In this document: piece by piece, positions 9,617-19,318 of the stretch | How the letters are laid out: the number at the start of each line of letters is the position of its first letter | How positions within the stretch are numbered: the stretch's first letter is position 1 | From: Bog-473 sp963753115 | GTDB lineage: Bacteria; Actinomycetota; Acidimicrobiia; Acidimicrobiales; RAAP-2 | Assembly: GCA_963753115.1 (NCBI GenBank) | Contig: CAVWBB010000008.1 | Coordinates: 55,105-119,104 of the forward strand | Direction of reading: 5' to 3' | DNA length: 64,000 nt | Made by a program: the position numbers and the translations under genes | The notes under the pieces: generated by a model | Database searches by the model: none | What the model was told of the DNA's origin: nothing | The model's input: the letters and a program-made list of their open reading frames with translations, nothing else

Positions 9617-10405
9617 TTAGCCCAGCCCCCGAACACCCTCCCTGCCCTGGTCAGGCCGCAGGTGGACCACATCGCCGGCGCTCACCGAGCGGGCCCCCGA
9701 GGCGGTCTCGACGACCAGACGGCCGGCGTCGTCGATGCCGCTCGCCCGACCCGTCAGCTCCTCGGCGACCAGGCTGACCCGCACCTGCTGGCCCAGCGTG
9801 GCGCAGCGCCGACGCACCTCGTCGGCGAGGGCTCGCCGGCCGGCCGCCCCCTCGAGCAGGGCACACCGGGGTTCCAGGGCACCGAGGAGGTGGTCGAGGA
9901 GGGCCCGGCGGTCCACCGGCTCCGCCGTCCCGCCCACGTCGTCCAGGCAGGTGCCCCCTGCTTCCGCCGGACCGGGCCAGGCGACGTTGATCCCGATGCC
10001 CACGACCACGGCGGAGAGGGACGACCCGGCGAATTCGGCCTCGGCCAGGACCCCGGCCAGCTTGGCGCCGTCGAGGAGCAGGTCGTTGGGCCACTTCAGC
10101 ACCGGCTCGACCCCCGCCACTGCCCAGCAGGCGTCCGCCCCGGCCAGGGCCACCGCCCCCGCACAGAGGTGCACGTCGCTGCCCTCGCAGCCGGGCCGGA
10201 GGAGGACCGAGGCCAGCAGGTTCGCCCCCGGAGGCGACTCCCAGCGACGGTCGAGGCGGCCCCGCCCGGCGGTCTGATGGTCGGCCACCGCGACGAGTCC
10301 GGCGGCAGCCCCGTGGCGAGCCAGATCACGCACGTAGGTGTTGGTGGAATCGACCTCGTCGAGCCAGTGGATGTCCCACGCACCACCCCACATGGCAGAC
10401 ACCAT
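9617..10405 (-). CDS. birA: Biotin--[acetyl-CoA-carboxylase] ligase (monofunctional BirA)
   Basis: 262-residue biotin protein ligase with the biotinyl-AMP motif GRGRLDR (residues 47-53), KWPNDLLLDGAKLAG for ATP and lysine positioning, VVVGIGINVAWP, and a C-terminal SH3-like cap. It lacks the N-terminal DNA-binding domain of repressor-type BirA, so it should be a pure ligase. It is divergent from the biotin-carrying carboxylase gene at 10453, its obvious substrate. ATG 10405 is used as start; an in-frame ATG lies four codons later (10393). Confidence 0.9.
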   Translation of the reverse strand: MVSAMWGGAWDIHWLDEVDSTNTYVRDLARHGAAAGLVAVADHQTAGRGRLDRRWESPPGANLLASVLLRPGCEGSDVHLCAGAVALAGADACWAVAGVEPVLKWPNDLLLDGAKLAGVLAEAEFAGSSLSAVVVGIGINVAWPGPAEAGGTCLDDVGGTAEPVDRRALLDHLLGALEPRCALLEGAAGRRALADEVRRRCATLGQQVRVSLVAEELTGRASGIDDAGRLVVETASGARSVSAGDVVHLRPDQGREGVRGLG

Positions 10406-10452
10406 AGGGTGCGTGCAATTGTGAAGGTCCGCCTGAGGGAGGAAAGGCCAGC

Positions 10453-12216
10453 GTGATCAAGAAGGTCCTCATTGCAAACCGCGGTGAAATCGCCGTCCGG
10501 GTGATCCGGACGTGTCGCGAGCTCGGCATCGGCACCGTGGCCGTGTACTCCAACCTCGATCGCGACGCCCTGCACGTCCGCATGGCCGACGAGGCCTATG
10601 CCCTCGGTGGCGAGACCGCGGCCGAGAGCTACCTCAACACCGAGGCGATCCTGCACGCCATCGAGGAGAGCGGCGCCGACGCCGTCCACCCCGGCTACGG
10701 CTTCTTCTCGGAGAACACGGACTTCGCCCGCGCCATCACCGAGCGCGGGGTCACCTTCATCGGGCCACCGCCCGAGGCGATCGAGGTCATGGGCGACAAG
10801 ATCAGCTCCCGCCTCGCCGCCGAGAAGGCCGGCGTCGCCGGTGTCCCCGGCCGTTCCGAGCCGCTCACGTCGCCCGACGAGGTCGTGGCCTTCGGAGACC
10901 TCCACGGCTGGCCCGTGGCGATCAAGGCGGCCTACGGGGGCGGCGGCCGCGGCATGAAGGTCGTCGCGGCGGCGGAGGAAGCGGCCGAGGCCATGGAGTC
11001 GGCGGCCCGCGAAGCCCAGGCGTACTTCGGGCGCCCCGAGATCTACCTGGAGCGGTATCTCGCCTGGCCCCGCCACATCGAGATGCAGGTCCTGGGGGAC
11101 CAGCACGGCAACACGCTGTGGCTCGGCGAGCGCGACTGCTCGGCCCAACGCCGGCACCAGAAGCTGGTCGAGGAGAGCCCGGCCCCCGACTTCCCCGACC
11201 ATGTGCGCCAGGCCATGGGTGTGGCCGCGGTGAAGGTCTCGCAGGCCTGCGGCTACTACAACGCCGGGACGGTCGAGTTCCTGTACCAGGACGGCGAGTT
11301 CTACTTCCTCGAGATGAACACCCGCCTGCAGGTGGAGCACCCCGTGACGGAGCTGGTGACCGGGCTCGATCTCGTCGCCTGGCAGATCCGCATCGCGTCG
11401 GGCGAAGCGCTCGACTTCACGCAAGCGGACATCGGCCGCAACGGTCACGCCATCGAGGTCCGGATCAACGCGGAGGACCCCAGCGGCGGGCGCTTCTCGC
11501 CTTCCCCGGGCACGCTCACGTCGTTCCACGCCGCCTCGGGGCCCGGCGTCCGCCTCGACGCCGGCTACGAGTCCGGCGACACGGTCTCGCAGTTCTACGA
11601 CAACCTCATCGCCAAGATGATCGTGTGGGCCCCTGACCGCGAGTCCGCCCGGCGGCGCATGCTGCGCGCCATCGGCGAGACCCACATCACCGGTGTGGCC
11701 ACCACGCTGCCGGCGCAACAGGCGATCCTCAGCCACCCCGACTTCGCCGCGGCCGCCCACTCGACCAGGTGGGTCGAGGACCGGCTCGACCTGAGCGACC
11801 TGGTGGTCGATGCCGCCGGCGCCCCGGCGCCGGCACCGACCGAGGACGAGGTGCCGACCGTCCAGCGCGACGTCACCGCCGAGGTCGACGGCCGGCGCTT
11901 CTCCGTGCGCCTCTGGGTCCCCGACCTGGGCACGGCCGCTGCACCCGGCCGGGTCGCCGGACGGCCGAAGCGGGCCGCCGCGGCCGCAGTGGCCGGCAGC
12001 GGTTCGGGCCAGGTGGTCGTCGCCATGCAGGGCACCATCGTCAAGGTCCTCGTCGCGGTCGGCGACGTCGTGGAGGTGGGCCAGACCATCTGCCTCCTGG
12101 AGGCCATGAAGATGGAGAACGCCGTCGCCGCCGAGAAGGACGGCGTGATCAAGGAGATCAAGGTCAACGCAGGCGACTCGGTCGGTGCCGGTGACGTCGT
12201 CGCGGTCATTGAGTAG
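10453..12216 (+). CDS. accA3: Acyl-CoA carboxylase alpha subunit (biotin carboxylase + BCCP)
   Basis: 587-residue fused biotin carboxylase and biotin carrier, as in actinobacterial acetyl-/propionyl-CoA carboxylases. The first ~450 residues are the ATP-grasp carboxylase (KVLIANRGEIAVRVIRTC, GGGGRGMKVV ATP loop, HIEMQVLGD, EMNTRLQVEHPVTE). A variable linker follows, then the lipoyl-like carrier with EAMKMENAV; the biotinylated lysine is about K553. GTG 10453 is preceded by a strong GGAGGAAAGG site. No beta (carboxyltransferase) subunit is nearby. The gene name is by analogy with mycobacterial AccA3. Confidence 0.9.
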   Translation: MIKKVLIANRGEIAVRVIRTCRELGIGTVAVYSNLDRDALHVRMADEAYALGGETAAESYLNTEAILHAIEESGADAVHPGYGFFSENTDFARAITERGVTFIGPPPEAIEVMGDKISSRLAAEKAGVAGVPGRSEPLTSPDEVVAFGDLHGWPVAIKAAYGGGGRGMKVVAAAEEAAEAMESAAREAQAYFGRPEIYLERYLAWPRHIEMQVLGDQHGNTLWLGERDCSAQRRHQKLVEESPAPDFPDHVRQAMGVAAVKVSQACGYYNAGTVEFLYQDGEFYFLEMNTRLQVEHPVTELVTGLDLVAWQIRIASGEALDFTQADIGRNGHAIEVRINAEDPSGGRFSPSPGTLTSFHAASGPGVRLDAGYESGDTVSQFYDNLIAKMIVWAPDRESARRRMLRAIGETHITGVATTLPAQQAILSHPDFAAAAHSTRWVEDRLDLSDLVVDAAGAPAPAPTEDEVPTVQRDVTAEVDGRRFSVRLWVPDLGTAAAPGRVAGRPKRAAAAAVAGSGSGQVVVAMQGTIVKVLVAVGDVVEVGQTICLLEAMKMENAVAAEKDGVIKEIKVNAGDSVGAGDVVAVIE

Positions 12217-12222
12217 GTGACC

Positions 12223-13396
12223 ATGACGCCGGACACCGCGCTGACGGCCAAGGAGGCCGCGGCCGCGGTGATCGACAAGCACCTGGACCAACTCGTCTCG
12301 TTGAGCCACTCCGTCCACTCCACACCCGAACTGTGCTTCGGCGAGACCGTGTCGTCGCACGCAGTCGCCGAAACGCTGCGGGCCGGCGGCCTCTCGGTGA
12401 ACGAGGGCGTCTACGAGCTGCCGACGGCGCTCGAGTCACGGGCGGGCGACGGGGAGCTCGTCGTCGCCGTGTGCGCGGAGTACGACGCCCTGCCCGACGT
12501 CGGGCATGCCTGCGGGCACAACATCATCGCCGCCACCGCCGTCGGGGCCGGCCTCGCGCTGGCCTCGGTGGCCGACGAGCTCGGCCTCACGGTCCGCGTG
12601 CTCGGCACGCCGGCCGAGGAAGGCGGCGGGGGCAAGGTGCTCATGCTCGAACGAGGCGCCTTCGCCGGCGTCCACGCCGCCATGATGGTGCACCCCTGGC
12701 CGACCGAGCGCCTGACCGGCACCTGCCTCGCCGTCGCCCACTACGACGTCCACTTCAGCGGGCGCGAGGCCCACGCATCGGCTGCGCCATGGGAGGGCGT
12801 CAACGCGCAGGACGCATTGACCATCGCCCAGGTGGCCATCGGCCTGTTGCGCCAGCAGCTGCCCCCCGGGGACCAGGTGCACGGCGTGGTGACCAAGAGC
12901 TCGTCCGCCGCCAACATCATCCCCGCCTCCGTGACGGCCCGCTACATGGTCCGCTCGCTCACCGCAAAGGGGCTCGCCGCCCTGCGGCCCCGGGTGGACG
13001 CGTGCTTCGAAGCAGGAGCGCTGGCCACCGGGTGCACGCTCGACTACGAGGAGCTCTCCCCGGTGTACTCGCACATGGAGGCCGACCCCTGCCCTCCTCG
13101 CCGCCTACCGGGCGAACGCCGAGGCTCTCGGCCGGCACTTCGACGCCGACGACGACGGCGCACCGCTCCCGACCTTCTCGACCGACATGGCGAACGTCTC
13201 GCTCGCCGTGCCCACCATCCACCCGCTGATCGGGATCGAGACGAACGGCGCGGTGAACCACCAACACGAGTTCACCGCCGCCTGCATCACCCCCTCGGCG
13301 GACGCCGCGGTGCGTGACGGCGCCATCGCGCTGGCCTGGACGGCGATCGACGCCGCCACCGATCCTGCGCTGCGCGCCCGCCTGCTCAACGCGTGA
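12223..13396 (+). CDS. M20-family amidohydrolase (frameshifted)
   Basis: Zinc-dependent M20 peptidase/amidohydrolase of the amino-acyl or p-aminobenzoyl-glutamate hydrolase type. Metal-binding segments CAEYDALPDVGHACGHN and GTPAEEGGGG are clear, and the dimerisation domain contains HFSGREAHASAAPWEGVNA. The frame breaks at the CCCC of 13086-13089, and the C-terminal lid resumes as PALLAAYRAN and then NVSLAVPTIHP to the stop at 13396. Dropping one C restores about 390 residues. ATG 12223 is preferred over GTG 12217 because an AGGTG site precedes it. It follows the carboxylase by a few bases and overlaps the next start. Confidence 0.8.
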
Positions 13397-13689
13397 TCAC
13401 CGAGCACGCCGTCCTGGAGGTCGTCGCCGGCCAGGAGGATGCCTTCGTGGAGGCGATGGGCACGGCCAAGGCCCTCATCGCGGCGAGCCCCGGCTTCGTC
13501 TCCCTGCGGGTCGAGCGCTGCGTGGAGCGGCCCAGCCGCTTCCTCCTGCTGGTCGAATGGGAAACTCTCGAGGACCACACCGAGGGCTTCCGGGGCTCGG
13601 CGGCCTACGAGGAGTGGCGCGCCGCGCTGCACCACTTCTACGACCCCTTTCCCGTGGTGGAGCACTTCGAGGCGATCGTGACCGCCTGA
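13393..13689 (+). CDS. Antibiotic biosynthesis monooxygenase (ABM) domain protein
   Basis: 98-residue ferredoxin-like dimeric alpha+beta protein. The ABM pattern is present: EVVAGQEDAFVEAM, a central SPGFVSLRVERC strand, and LLLVEWETLEDHTEGFR. Members are cofactor-free oxygenases or simply small dimeric folds; no specific substrate can be assigned. GTG 13393 overlaps the stop of the M20 gene (GTGA), so the two are probably co-translated. Confidence 0.75.
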   Translation: MITEHAVLEVVAGQEDAFVEAMGTAKALIAASPGFVSLRVERCVERPSRFLLLVEWETLEDHTEGFRGSAAYEEWRAALHHFYDPFPVVEHFEAIVTA

Positions 13690-13763
13690 GCCGTCACGAT
13701 CCTGCAATCAAACCCCCAGCCCTCGGACAGGCTTCTCCGAGTCCCGGTTGAAGGGAGGGGCGC

Positions 13764-14069
13764 ATGCTGACCTCCATGAACCTCATCACGTTGGACTCGT
13801 GCCACAGCACCTGGATCTTCGACACTCGCCAATTGCGCTTCTGTCGGATTTTGAGCGGGATCGCCGTTGGGCAGCGCAGGATCTCCACCGAGTGGCGCCC
13901 CTACTGGGAGCTGGAGATCGACCCGCACGGCAAGACCTTCACGATCGCGCTCAACGAGACCCGCTCCCGGCTCATCCGGTCTTCCATCCACACCAAAGAC
14001 TGCGTGCAGTGCGGCGGCTCGCACACGACCGAGCTGTCTCTCGAGGACATCAGCCGCGCCGTGGCCTGA
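13764..14069 (+). CDS. Conserved hypothetical protein with CxxC
   Basis: 101 residues with a convincing ribosome site (GGGAGGGG) before ATG 13764. It reads like a small actinobacterial protein that tolerates only short changes: HSTWIFDTRQLRF, EWRPYWELEID, and a C-terminal KDCVQCGGSHTTEL with one CxxC plus a nearby His that could bind a metal. No hydrophobic segment is present, so it should be cytoplasmic. I do not recognise a function. It stands alone between an ABM protein and a TPR protein. Confidence 0.6.
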   Translation: MLTSMNLITLDSCHSTWIFDTRQLRFCRILSGIAVGQRRISTEWRPYWELEIDPHGKTFTIALNETRSRLIRSSIHTKDCVQCGGSHTTELSLEDISRAVA

Positions 14070-14124
14070 TCCGCGTGCCCCGGCGCGACCGCGCGCCCAC
14101 CGCGGCCGATATCGTCGACGCTCC

Positions 14125-14937
14125 ATGGACGAACGCCAGTCGCGCGAGGTCGACGAGGCCTGGATCCTGTTGGACGCCCGAAAGGAGCTCTACGGGGAAT
14201 CGGATCCGGCGACCTTCGACGCCATGCTGCACCTGGGCCGCGCGTTGCGCGACGCCGGCCAACTCCGTGAGGCCGAACGGGTCCTGACGACCTCGCTGTC
14301 GCTGCAGAACCAGGCGGACGGGATCGACGAGGGCCGGGTAGCCCGGACCGAGTTCAATCTGGCCATCGTGGTCGACAGACTGGGCGAGCACGAGGCGGCG
14401 CGGCGGCTCTGGGAGCGGGTCCTCCAGGCCTCCGACCGGCAGACCGGCCCCGACAGCGAGCTGTCCGTGAGGACGGCCGCCAACCTGGCCATCACCCTGC
14501 GCAAGCTCCGCCGCTACGGCGACGAGTTCCCGCTGCGGGTGCGTGTGCTCGAGTCGACGCAGCGGACACTCGGCCCGGACGCCACCGAGACCTTCCGGGC
14601 CATGATCGACCTGGCCCAGACGCATCGGCACCTCGGCAACCACGACCTGGCGCTCGGCCTGTTCTCCGAGGCACTGGCCGGCCTCGAGCGCACCGGTGGG
14701 GACCCGCGCACGATCCTCTACCAGAAGTGGGCCATCGCAACCGAGCTGGTGGCGCTCAAGCGGTCGAAGGAGGCCGCGGCGATGTTCGACCAGGTCGTGG
14801 CCGGCGCCGAGGAACACCTGGAGCCCGAGGATCCCTTCCGGCGCAGTGCGGTGCGGCAGCGCCGGGGGTACTGGCTCCTCGGAAAGTTCTCCAGACGCGG
14901 CGGGAAGACCCGTCGGAACGCGCCGCCGGGCGAATGA
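14125..14937 (+). CDS. Tetratricopeptide repeat protein
   Basis: 270-residue helical repeat protein. Successive segments such as FDAMLHLGRALRDAGQLREAERVL, ARTEFNLAIVVDRLGEHEAARRLW and RTAANLAITLRKLRRYGDEF follow the TPR spacing of small and large residues at about 42-residue steps, as in the kinesin-light-chain-like TPR group. No catalytic domain, signal peptide or membrane helix is seen, so a scaffold role is likely. The end overlaps the ATG of the HAD hydrolase. Confidence 0.75.
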   Translation: MDERQSREVDEAWILLDARKELYGESDPATFDAMLHLGRALRDAGQLREAERVLTTSLSLQNQADGIDEGRVARTEFNLAIVVDRLGEHEAARRLWERVLQASDRQTGPDSELSVRTAANLAITLRKLRRYGDEFPLRVRVLESTQRTLGPDATETFRAMIDLAQTHRHLGNHDLALGLFSEALAGLERTGGDPRTILYQKWAIATELVALKRSKEAAAMFDQVVAGAEEHLEPEDPFRRSAVRQRRGYWLLGKFSRRGGKTRRNAPPGE

Positions 14938-15565
14938 CGGCGCTGCTGGCCCTCGACGTCGATGGCGTGCTCCTCGATGCGACACGGGGCGGGCGCGGCC
15001 CGTGGCAGGTTGCCTTTGGCGAGCGCTTCGGCGTCGACGCGCGGCGCCTGGACGACGCGCTCTTTGCGACACGCTGGGCCGGGGTCATCGTCGGGAACAC
15101 GCCTGTCGAGGAGGCGCTCGCCGGCGCGCTCGACGAGTTGGGCTGGGCGATGGGGGTCGAGGCCGCACTGGAGTGCTGGTTCGAGGAGGACCTCGTCGTC
15201 GACCCGGCCGTCCTGGAGGCGGCCACGGGATGGGCGGCCCTGGGCATCCCGCTCGCGCTGGTCTCCAACCAGGAGCCCCGACGGGCCCGGTTCCTCGAAC
15301 AACGCCTGGCGCCGCTCCTGCCGTTCAGCGGAACCGCCTTCTCGGGCGATCTGGGGTGACGAAGAAGGAGCTGGACTTCTACGCCCGAGCGGAACGGCAC
15401 TTTGGGATGGCCGGGCGTGGGTCGGCGGTCGTGCTCCTCGACGACACGCTGGACAACGTGGAGGTGGCACGGCGGCACGGCTGGAGCGGCGTCCACTTCA
15501 GGCCCGGCGGGGACTGGAGACACGACGTCGCCGAGGCGCTGGACCGAGTTGAGGGAGCCGGGTGA
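14934..15565 (+). CDS. HAD-superfamily hydrolase (frameshifted)
   Basis: Phosphatase of the haloacid dehalogenase fold. Motif I is LALDVDGVLLDATR with the nucleophilic and acid aspartates, motif II is LALVSNQEPRR, and motif III/IV (VTKKELDFYARAE, VVLLDDTLDNVEVARRHGW) lies in a different frame after 15356. Restoring one G to the GGGG at 15353-15356 joins SGDLG to VTKKEL and gives about 210 residues. This is one of the few under-call cases in the window. ATG 14934 overlaps the TPR stop. The substrate is unknown. Confidence 0.75.
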
Positions 15566-15604
15566 CCGCCGAACCTCAGCACCGGGCACCGGCACCGTGC
15601 GGAC

Positions 15605-16267
15605 CTAGCTGGGCGGCCCCATGAACATGTCGAGACACCCTTCGAGTCCCACGATCTCGATGTCGTCTCGTCGACGCTGCTCCCAGATGTCCCGCCCCAT
15701 GCGAAAGCGGAGGGTGCGGGCCGAGCTGTCACGACGGTGGCCGCGGGCCTCCCCGTTCTCCTCGTAGCCCACCGCACGCGAGGTGGCCAGCGAGGCGGCG
15801 TTGTCCTCGAAGGCGCCGCTCAACGCCTCCTCTGCCCCCAGTCCGGCGAAGGCCAGATGCAGGATCGCCTCCCGCATCTCGCGCCCCAGACCCTGACCCT
15901 GGTGGGCCAAGCCGAGCCACGACCCGGTCTCGACGGAGCGCACGGCGCGGAAGTGCTCCCCTTGGAGGTCCTGCACGCCGACGGGCTCGTTGTCGACAAA
16001 GACGGCGCCGGTGAAGCTCCACTTGTCGGGCGACCATTCCGCCCGCTGCCGCCACCACCACTGGGCGGACTGGCGGGCGCGCTGGTCCGGCTCGCCCTCG
16101 GTCCAGGGGATGAAGAACGGCATGGTCCCGGGCTGGTGGATCCCGTGATCGACCAGGTCGATGAGGCCGGGGAATTCGTCCTCCCGCGGGAGGCGCAGCT
16201 CCAGGCGTGGCGTGCGGACGACGAGGTCGAACAGCGGCCAGAACCTGGTCGGCCGCTCCCCCGCCAC
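15605..16267 (-). CDS. GNAT-family N-acetyltransferase
   Basis: 220-residue acetyltransferase of the RimJ/RimL type: LRTPRLELRLP-like opening (VVRTPRLELRLP), a beta-strand with GVQDLQGEHF, the acetyl-CoA pyrophosphate loop GLAHQGQGLGREMR, and the C-terminal AFEDNAASLATSRAVGYEENG. Such proteins acetylate the N-terminus of a protein or a small molecule; the acceptor is unknown. It ends the minus-strand pair with methylmalonyl-CoA mutase, 3 bases after the mutase stop. Confidence 0.82.
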   Translation of the reverse strand: MAGERPTRFWPLFDLVVRTPRLELRLPREDEFPGLIDLVDHGIHQPGTMPFFIPWTEGEPDQRARQSAQWWWRQRAEWSPDKWSFTGAVFVDNEPVGVQDLQGEHFRAVRSVETGSWLGLAHQGQGLGREMREAILHLAFAGLGAEEALSGAFEDNAASLATSRAVGYEENGEARGHRRDSSARTLRFRMGRDIWEQRRRDDIEIVGLEGCLDMFMGPPS

Positions 16268-16270
16268 GGC

Positions 16271-17884
16271 TCAGCCTCCGGGCTGGTAGACGCCGAACTC
16301 CGCGCGCAGGACATCGGAGACCTCGCCGAGCGTGGCCATTTCCTTGAGCGCGGCCTTCATGGGGACGAGCAGGTTGCCGTCGCCCTTGGCCGTCTCGGCG
16401 ATATCGGCCAGGGCGCGGTCCACGGCCGCCGGGTCGCGCTCGGCCCGTACGGACCGCGTGCGGTCGATCTGGATCTGCTGGAGCTTCACGTCGATCGGGA
16501 AGACCTCGGTCGGCTCCCCCTCGGCGTCGGTGAAGCGGTTGACACCGACCACCACCTTCTCGCCGTCGTCAACCGATTTGGCGAAGCTGTAGGCGGCCGC
16601 CTCGATCTCCTCCTGCATGAACCGGGCCTCAATGGCGGCCACCGCGCCGCCGAGCTGCTCGATCCGCTCCAGGTAGGCGTTGGCCGCCTGCTCCACCTCG
16701 TCGGTCAGAGACTCCACGAAGAACGAACCGGCCAGCGGGTCCACCGTGTCGGCCACGCCGGACTCGAACCCGACGATCTGCTGGGTGCGCAGGGCGATTT
16801 TGGCGGCCCTGGTGGTGGGCAGCCCGAGGGCTTCGTCGAAGCCGTTCGTGTGCAGGCTCTGTGTGCCACCGAGGGCGGCCGCCAGGCTCTGCACCGTCAC
16901 GCGGACGATGTTGTTCTCGGGCTGCTGGGCCGTCAGGGTCGATCCGCCGGTCTGGGTGTGGAAGCGCAGCATCTTCGAGCGCTCGTCCTTGGCGCCGAAG
17001 CGCTCCGTCATGATGCGGGCCCACATGCGCCTCGCCGCCCGGTACTTGGCCACCTCCTCGAAGAGGTTGTTGTGCGCGTTCCAGAAGAACGACAGCCGCG
17101 GGGCGAAGGCATCGACGTCCATGCCTGCCGCGATGGCCGCCTCGACGTAGGCGATGCCGTTGGCGAGGGTGAAGGCGATCTCCTGCACCGCTGTCGAACC
17201 GGCCTCCCTGATGTGGTAGCCCGAGATCGAAATCGTGTTCCAGCTGGGAAGGTTGGTCGCGCAGTAGGAGAACGTGTCGACGATCAGGCGCATGGAGGGG
17301 CGCGGCGGGTAGATGTAGGTCCCGCGGGCGATGTACTCCTTCAAGATGTCGTTCTGAATGGTGCCGCGGATCTTCTCGCTGGCCACTCCCTGCTCCTCGG
17401 CCACCAATTGGTAGAGGAGCAGCAGGATGGCGCCCGTGGCATTGATCGTCATGGACGTCGTGACCTTGTCCATCGGGAGGTCCGCCATGAGGAGGCGCAT
17501 ATCGGCCAGCGAGTCGATCGCGACGCCGACCTTGCCGACCTCGCCCTCGGCCCGGACGTGATCGGAGTCGTAGCCCATCTGGGTGGGCAGATCGAAGGCG
17601 CACGACAACCCCGTCTGGCCGGCATCGAGGAGGAACTTGAAGCGCTGGTTCGTCTGCTCGGCGGAGCCGAAGCCGGCGTACTGGCGCATCGTCCACAGCT
17701 TCGAGCGGTACATCTGGGGGTGGACGCCCCGGGTGTAGGGGAAGGCGCCCGGCTCGCCGAGCTGCGCATCGGCATCCCAGCCTTCGAGGTCAGCCTGGCG
17801 GTACACGGGCCTGATGGCGATGCCCGAGTCGGTCAGGCGTTCGGGGCTGCCCTGGGGGTCCTTCTTCTCCGGTGTCACGACCAC
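16271..17884 (-). CDS. Methylmalonyl-CoA mutase, catalytic subunit without B12-binding domain
   Basis: 537-residue TIM-barrel subunit that interconverts succinyl-CoA and (R)-methylmalonyl-CoA with adenosylcobalamin. TMRQYAGFG contains the substrate Tyr that separates methylmalonyl-CoA mutase from isobutyryl-CoA mutase, and YPPRPSMR holds the CoA-contacting Arg. FDLPTQMGYDSDH, GYHIREAGS and QNDILKEY are family signatures. The protein stops before the DxHxxG cobalamin domain, so a separate small subunit is required and is not in the window. A VOC protein is divergent 51 bases away. The cofactor-making adenosyltransferase is at 30360. Confidence 0.88.
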   Translation of the reverse strand: MVVTPEKKDPQGSPERLTDSGIAIRPVYRQADLEGWDADAQLGEPGAFPYTRGVHPQMYRSKLWTMRQYAGFGSAEQTNQRFKFLLDAGQTGLSCAFDLPTQMGYDSDHVRAEGEVGKVGVAIDSLADMRLLMADLPMDKVTTSMTINATGAILLLLYQLVAEEQGVASEKIRGTIQNDILKEYIARGTYIYPPRPSMRLIVDTFSYCATNLPSWNTISISGYHIREAGSTAVQEIAFTLANGIAYVEAAIAAGMDVDAFAPRLSFFWNAHNNLFEEVAKYRAARRMWARIMTERFGAKDERSKMLRFHTQTGGSTLTAQQPENNIVRVTVQSLAAALGGTQSLHTNGFDEALGLPTTRAAKIALRTQQIVGFESGVADTVDPLAGSFFVESLTDEVEQAANAYLERIEQLGGAVAAIEARFMQEEIEAAAYSFAKSVDDGEKVVVGVNRFTDAEGEPTEVFPIDVKLQQIQIDRTRSVRAERDPAAVDRALADIAETAKGDGNLLVPMKAALKEMATLGEVSDVLRAEFGVYQPGG

Positions 17885-17935
17885 GAGCCTACGGAGGTTC
17901 GGGGTGGCCGGGCCACACGGGGCAGACTACGACCC

Positions 17936-18388
17936 GTGAACGACGACCAGGGACCTGTCTTCTCGCACTTCGGCATCTGTGTCAGCGACCTCGAGCGGTC
18001 GCTGCGCTTCTACTGCGACGCGCTCGGCTTCGAGCAGGCCGAGTCACATGCCATCGGCTCCGAGTTCGCCCGGCTGATGGAGTTTCCCGACGTGGCGGTG
18101 ACCTCACAGTTCATCCGCAAGGGCACCACCGCCATAGAGCTCCTGGCCTTCGAGGAACCGGCGCCCTTCGGCCCACGAGAGCGACGGGCGGTCAATCAGC
18201 TCGGCCTGACCCACCTGTCGTTCCGGGTGCGTGACCTGGCCGCGACGGCGGCCCAGATCGTCGAGCTCGGCGGCGCCGTCGTCGAGTCGAGCCGGACGAC
18301 CATCGACCTCGGCGGGACGGCCCTCGATTTCCTCTACTGCACCGACCCCGACGGGGTCCGCGTGGAGCTGATGGACCTCGGCGGCTGA
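17936..18388 (+). CDS. VOC-family (glyoxalase-like) protein
   Basis: 150-residue protein with two beta-alpha-beta-beta-beta modules: FSHFGICVSDLERSLRFYCDALGF and LTHLSFRVRDLAATAAQIVELGG, ending DPDGVRVELMD. The metal ligands fit the His/Glu pattern of glyoxalase I and methylmalonyl-CoA epimerase. Its position divergent from methylmalonyl-CoA mutase makes an epimerase role possible, but the signature is generic. The GTG start at 17936 is the first codon with the domain intact. The end overlaps the converging ctaG by 55 bases. Confidence 0.72.
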   Translation: MNDDQGPVFSHFGICVSDLERSLRFYCDALGFEQAESHAIGSEFARLMEFPDVAVTSQFIRKGTTAIELLAFEEPAPFGPRERRAVNQLGLTHLSFRVRDLAATAAQIVELGGAVVESSRTTIDLGGTALDFLYCTDPDGVRVELMDLGG

Positions 18389-19297
18389 TCGGGCAGGGGG
18401 CCCTCCGCTGTGGCCTCGGCGAGTGCCTCTGCGTCGAGCTGCGCGTCGATGCGTACCGCCTTGCGCTCCTCCATGTGCATCCAGCGCAGGGCGACGGGGA
18501 TCATCGGCCACAGCATCAACGTGTCGCCGACGACCCACATGATGTCGCCGCCCACGTGGAGGTCGACGACGAGGGACGGGCCCCAGGCGCGGTGCGTGGC
18601 GACGTAGGCGGGGAACAACTCGTGGGTCGCACCGGCGAGCGATACTCCGGTGAAGGTGTCGATCGGGATCGCCATGAACAGGTAGAAGAACTGCAGCGCG
18701 GGGTGGAGCCGGTTGGCGTTGGGATCGTTCCCGAAGATCTGCCGCCAGAACAGGTAGCCGACGAGGAGGAAGATGAGGTGCTCCGCGTTGTGCACGCTCT
18801 CCTGCGTGAGCGTGTAGTTGTACCAAATCGTCAGGTGGCTGATCGGGATGACGACCGCGTAGAGGATGAACGCCACGATCGGGTTGCCGAAGAACTTGGC
18901 CACGCGGGAACGCAACGCCTCCGTGACGACGATGTGGGCGGTCCCAGAGGTCGCGCAGAAGGCCAGCCGCAAGGGAGAGGCGACGGCGAAGAGCGGGGCC
19001 GCCACCATGATCAGGATCAGGTGTTGGACCATGTGGTCCCAGAACAGCTCCCCGTCGTAGACGCCGACGAAGCTGAAGATGCCCACTGCCGGTGGTGCAC
19101 AGTGCGGCGATCCACGCCACTGTCTTGCCGACCGGCCATGGGTGCCGCGGGTGGCGCGCATTGTTGCGCCGCACCCCCCACAGGTAGAGGGCGAGGGCCA
19201 CGATGACCATGGCGACCGGGACGAAGGGGAACTGGGCGGTCAAGAAGTGCGAGCCGCTGAGCGGTGGGAGCCCAGAGTCGGCCAGCGAAGCGATCAC
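18334..19297 (-). CDS. ctaG: CtaG-type cytochrome c oxidase assembly protein (frameshifted)
   Basis: Polytopic membrane protein of the caa3-type CtaG family used in copper delivery or assembly of cytochrome oxidase. The N-terminus (FPFVPVAMVIVALALYLWGV) lies in one frame and the remaining helices in another: DHMVQHLILIMVAAPLFAV, NAEHLIFLLVGYLFW, FFYLFMAIPIDTFTGVSL and GDIMWVVGDTLMLW. The HMVQH and NAEHL histidines are typical. The break is at the CC of 19089-19090; removing one base joins WIAALCTT to AVGIFSFVGVYDG. GTG 19297 is the first good start, with GAGGTG around it. Confidence 0.8.
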
Positions 19298-19318
19298 CTC
19301 AAGACGGTACCGCCGCTT

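Noticed and set aside
7919..10456. Long + strand open frame of more than 800 codons opposite rfbD, rfbB and birA
   Set aside because: It is antisense to three clearly recognisable enzymes, shows no domain and reflects high GC (few stop codons).
10096..12360. Long minus-strand open frame opposite the biotin carboxylase
   Set aside because: No motif in the translated sequence; the + strand encodes a complete, well-conserved carboxylase.
15737..17935. Upstream part of a very long + strand frame leading into the VOC gene
   Set aside because: Antisense to the acetyltransferase and methylmalonyl-CoA mutase. Only the last 150 codons from GTG 17936 make a known fold.
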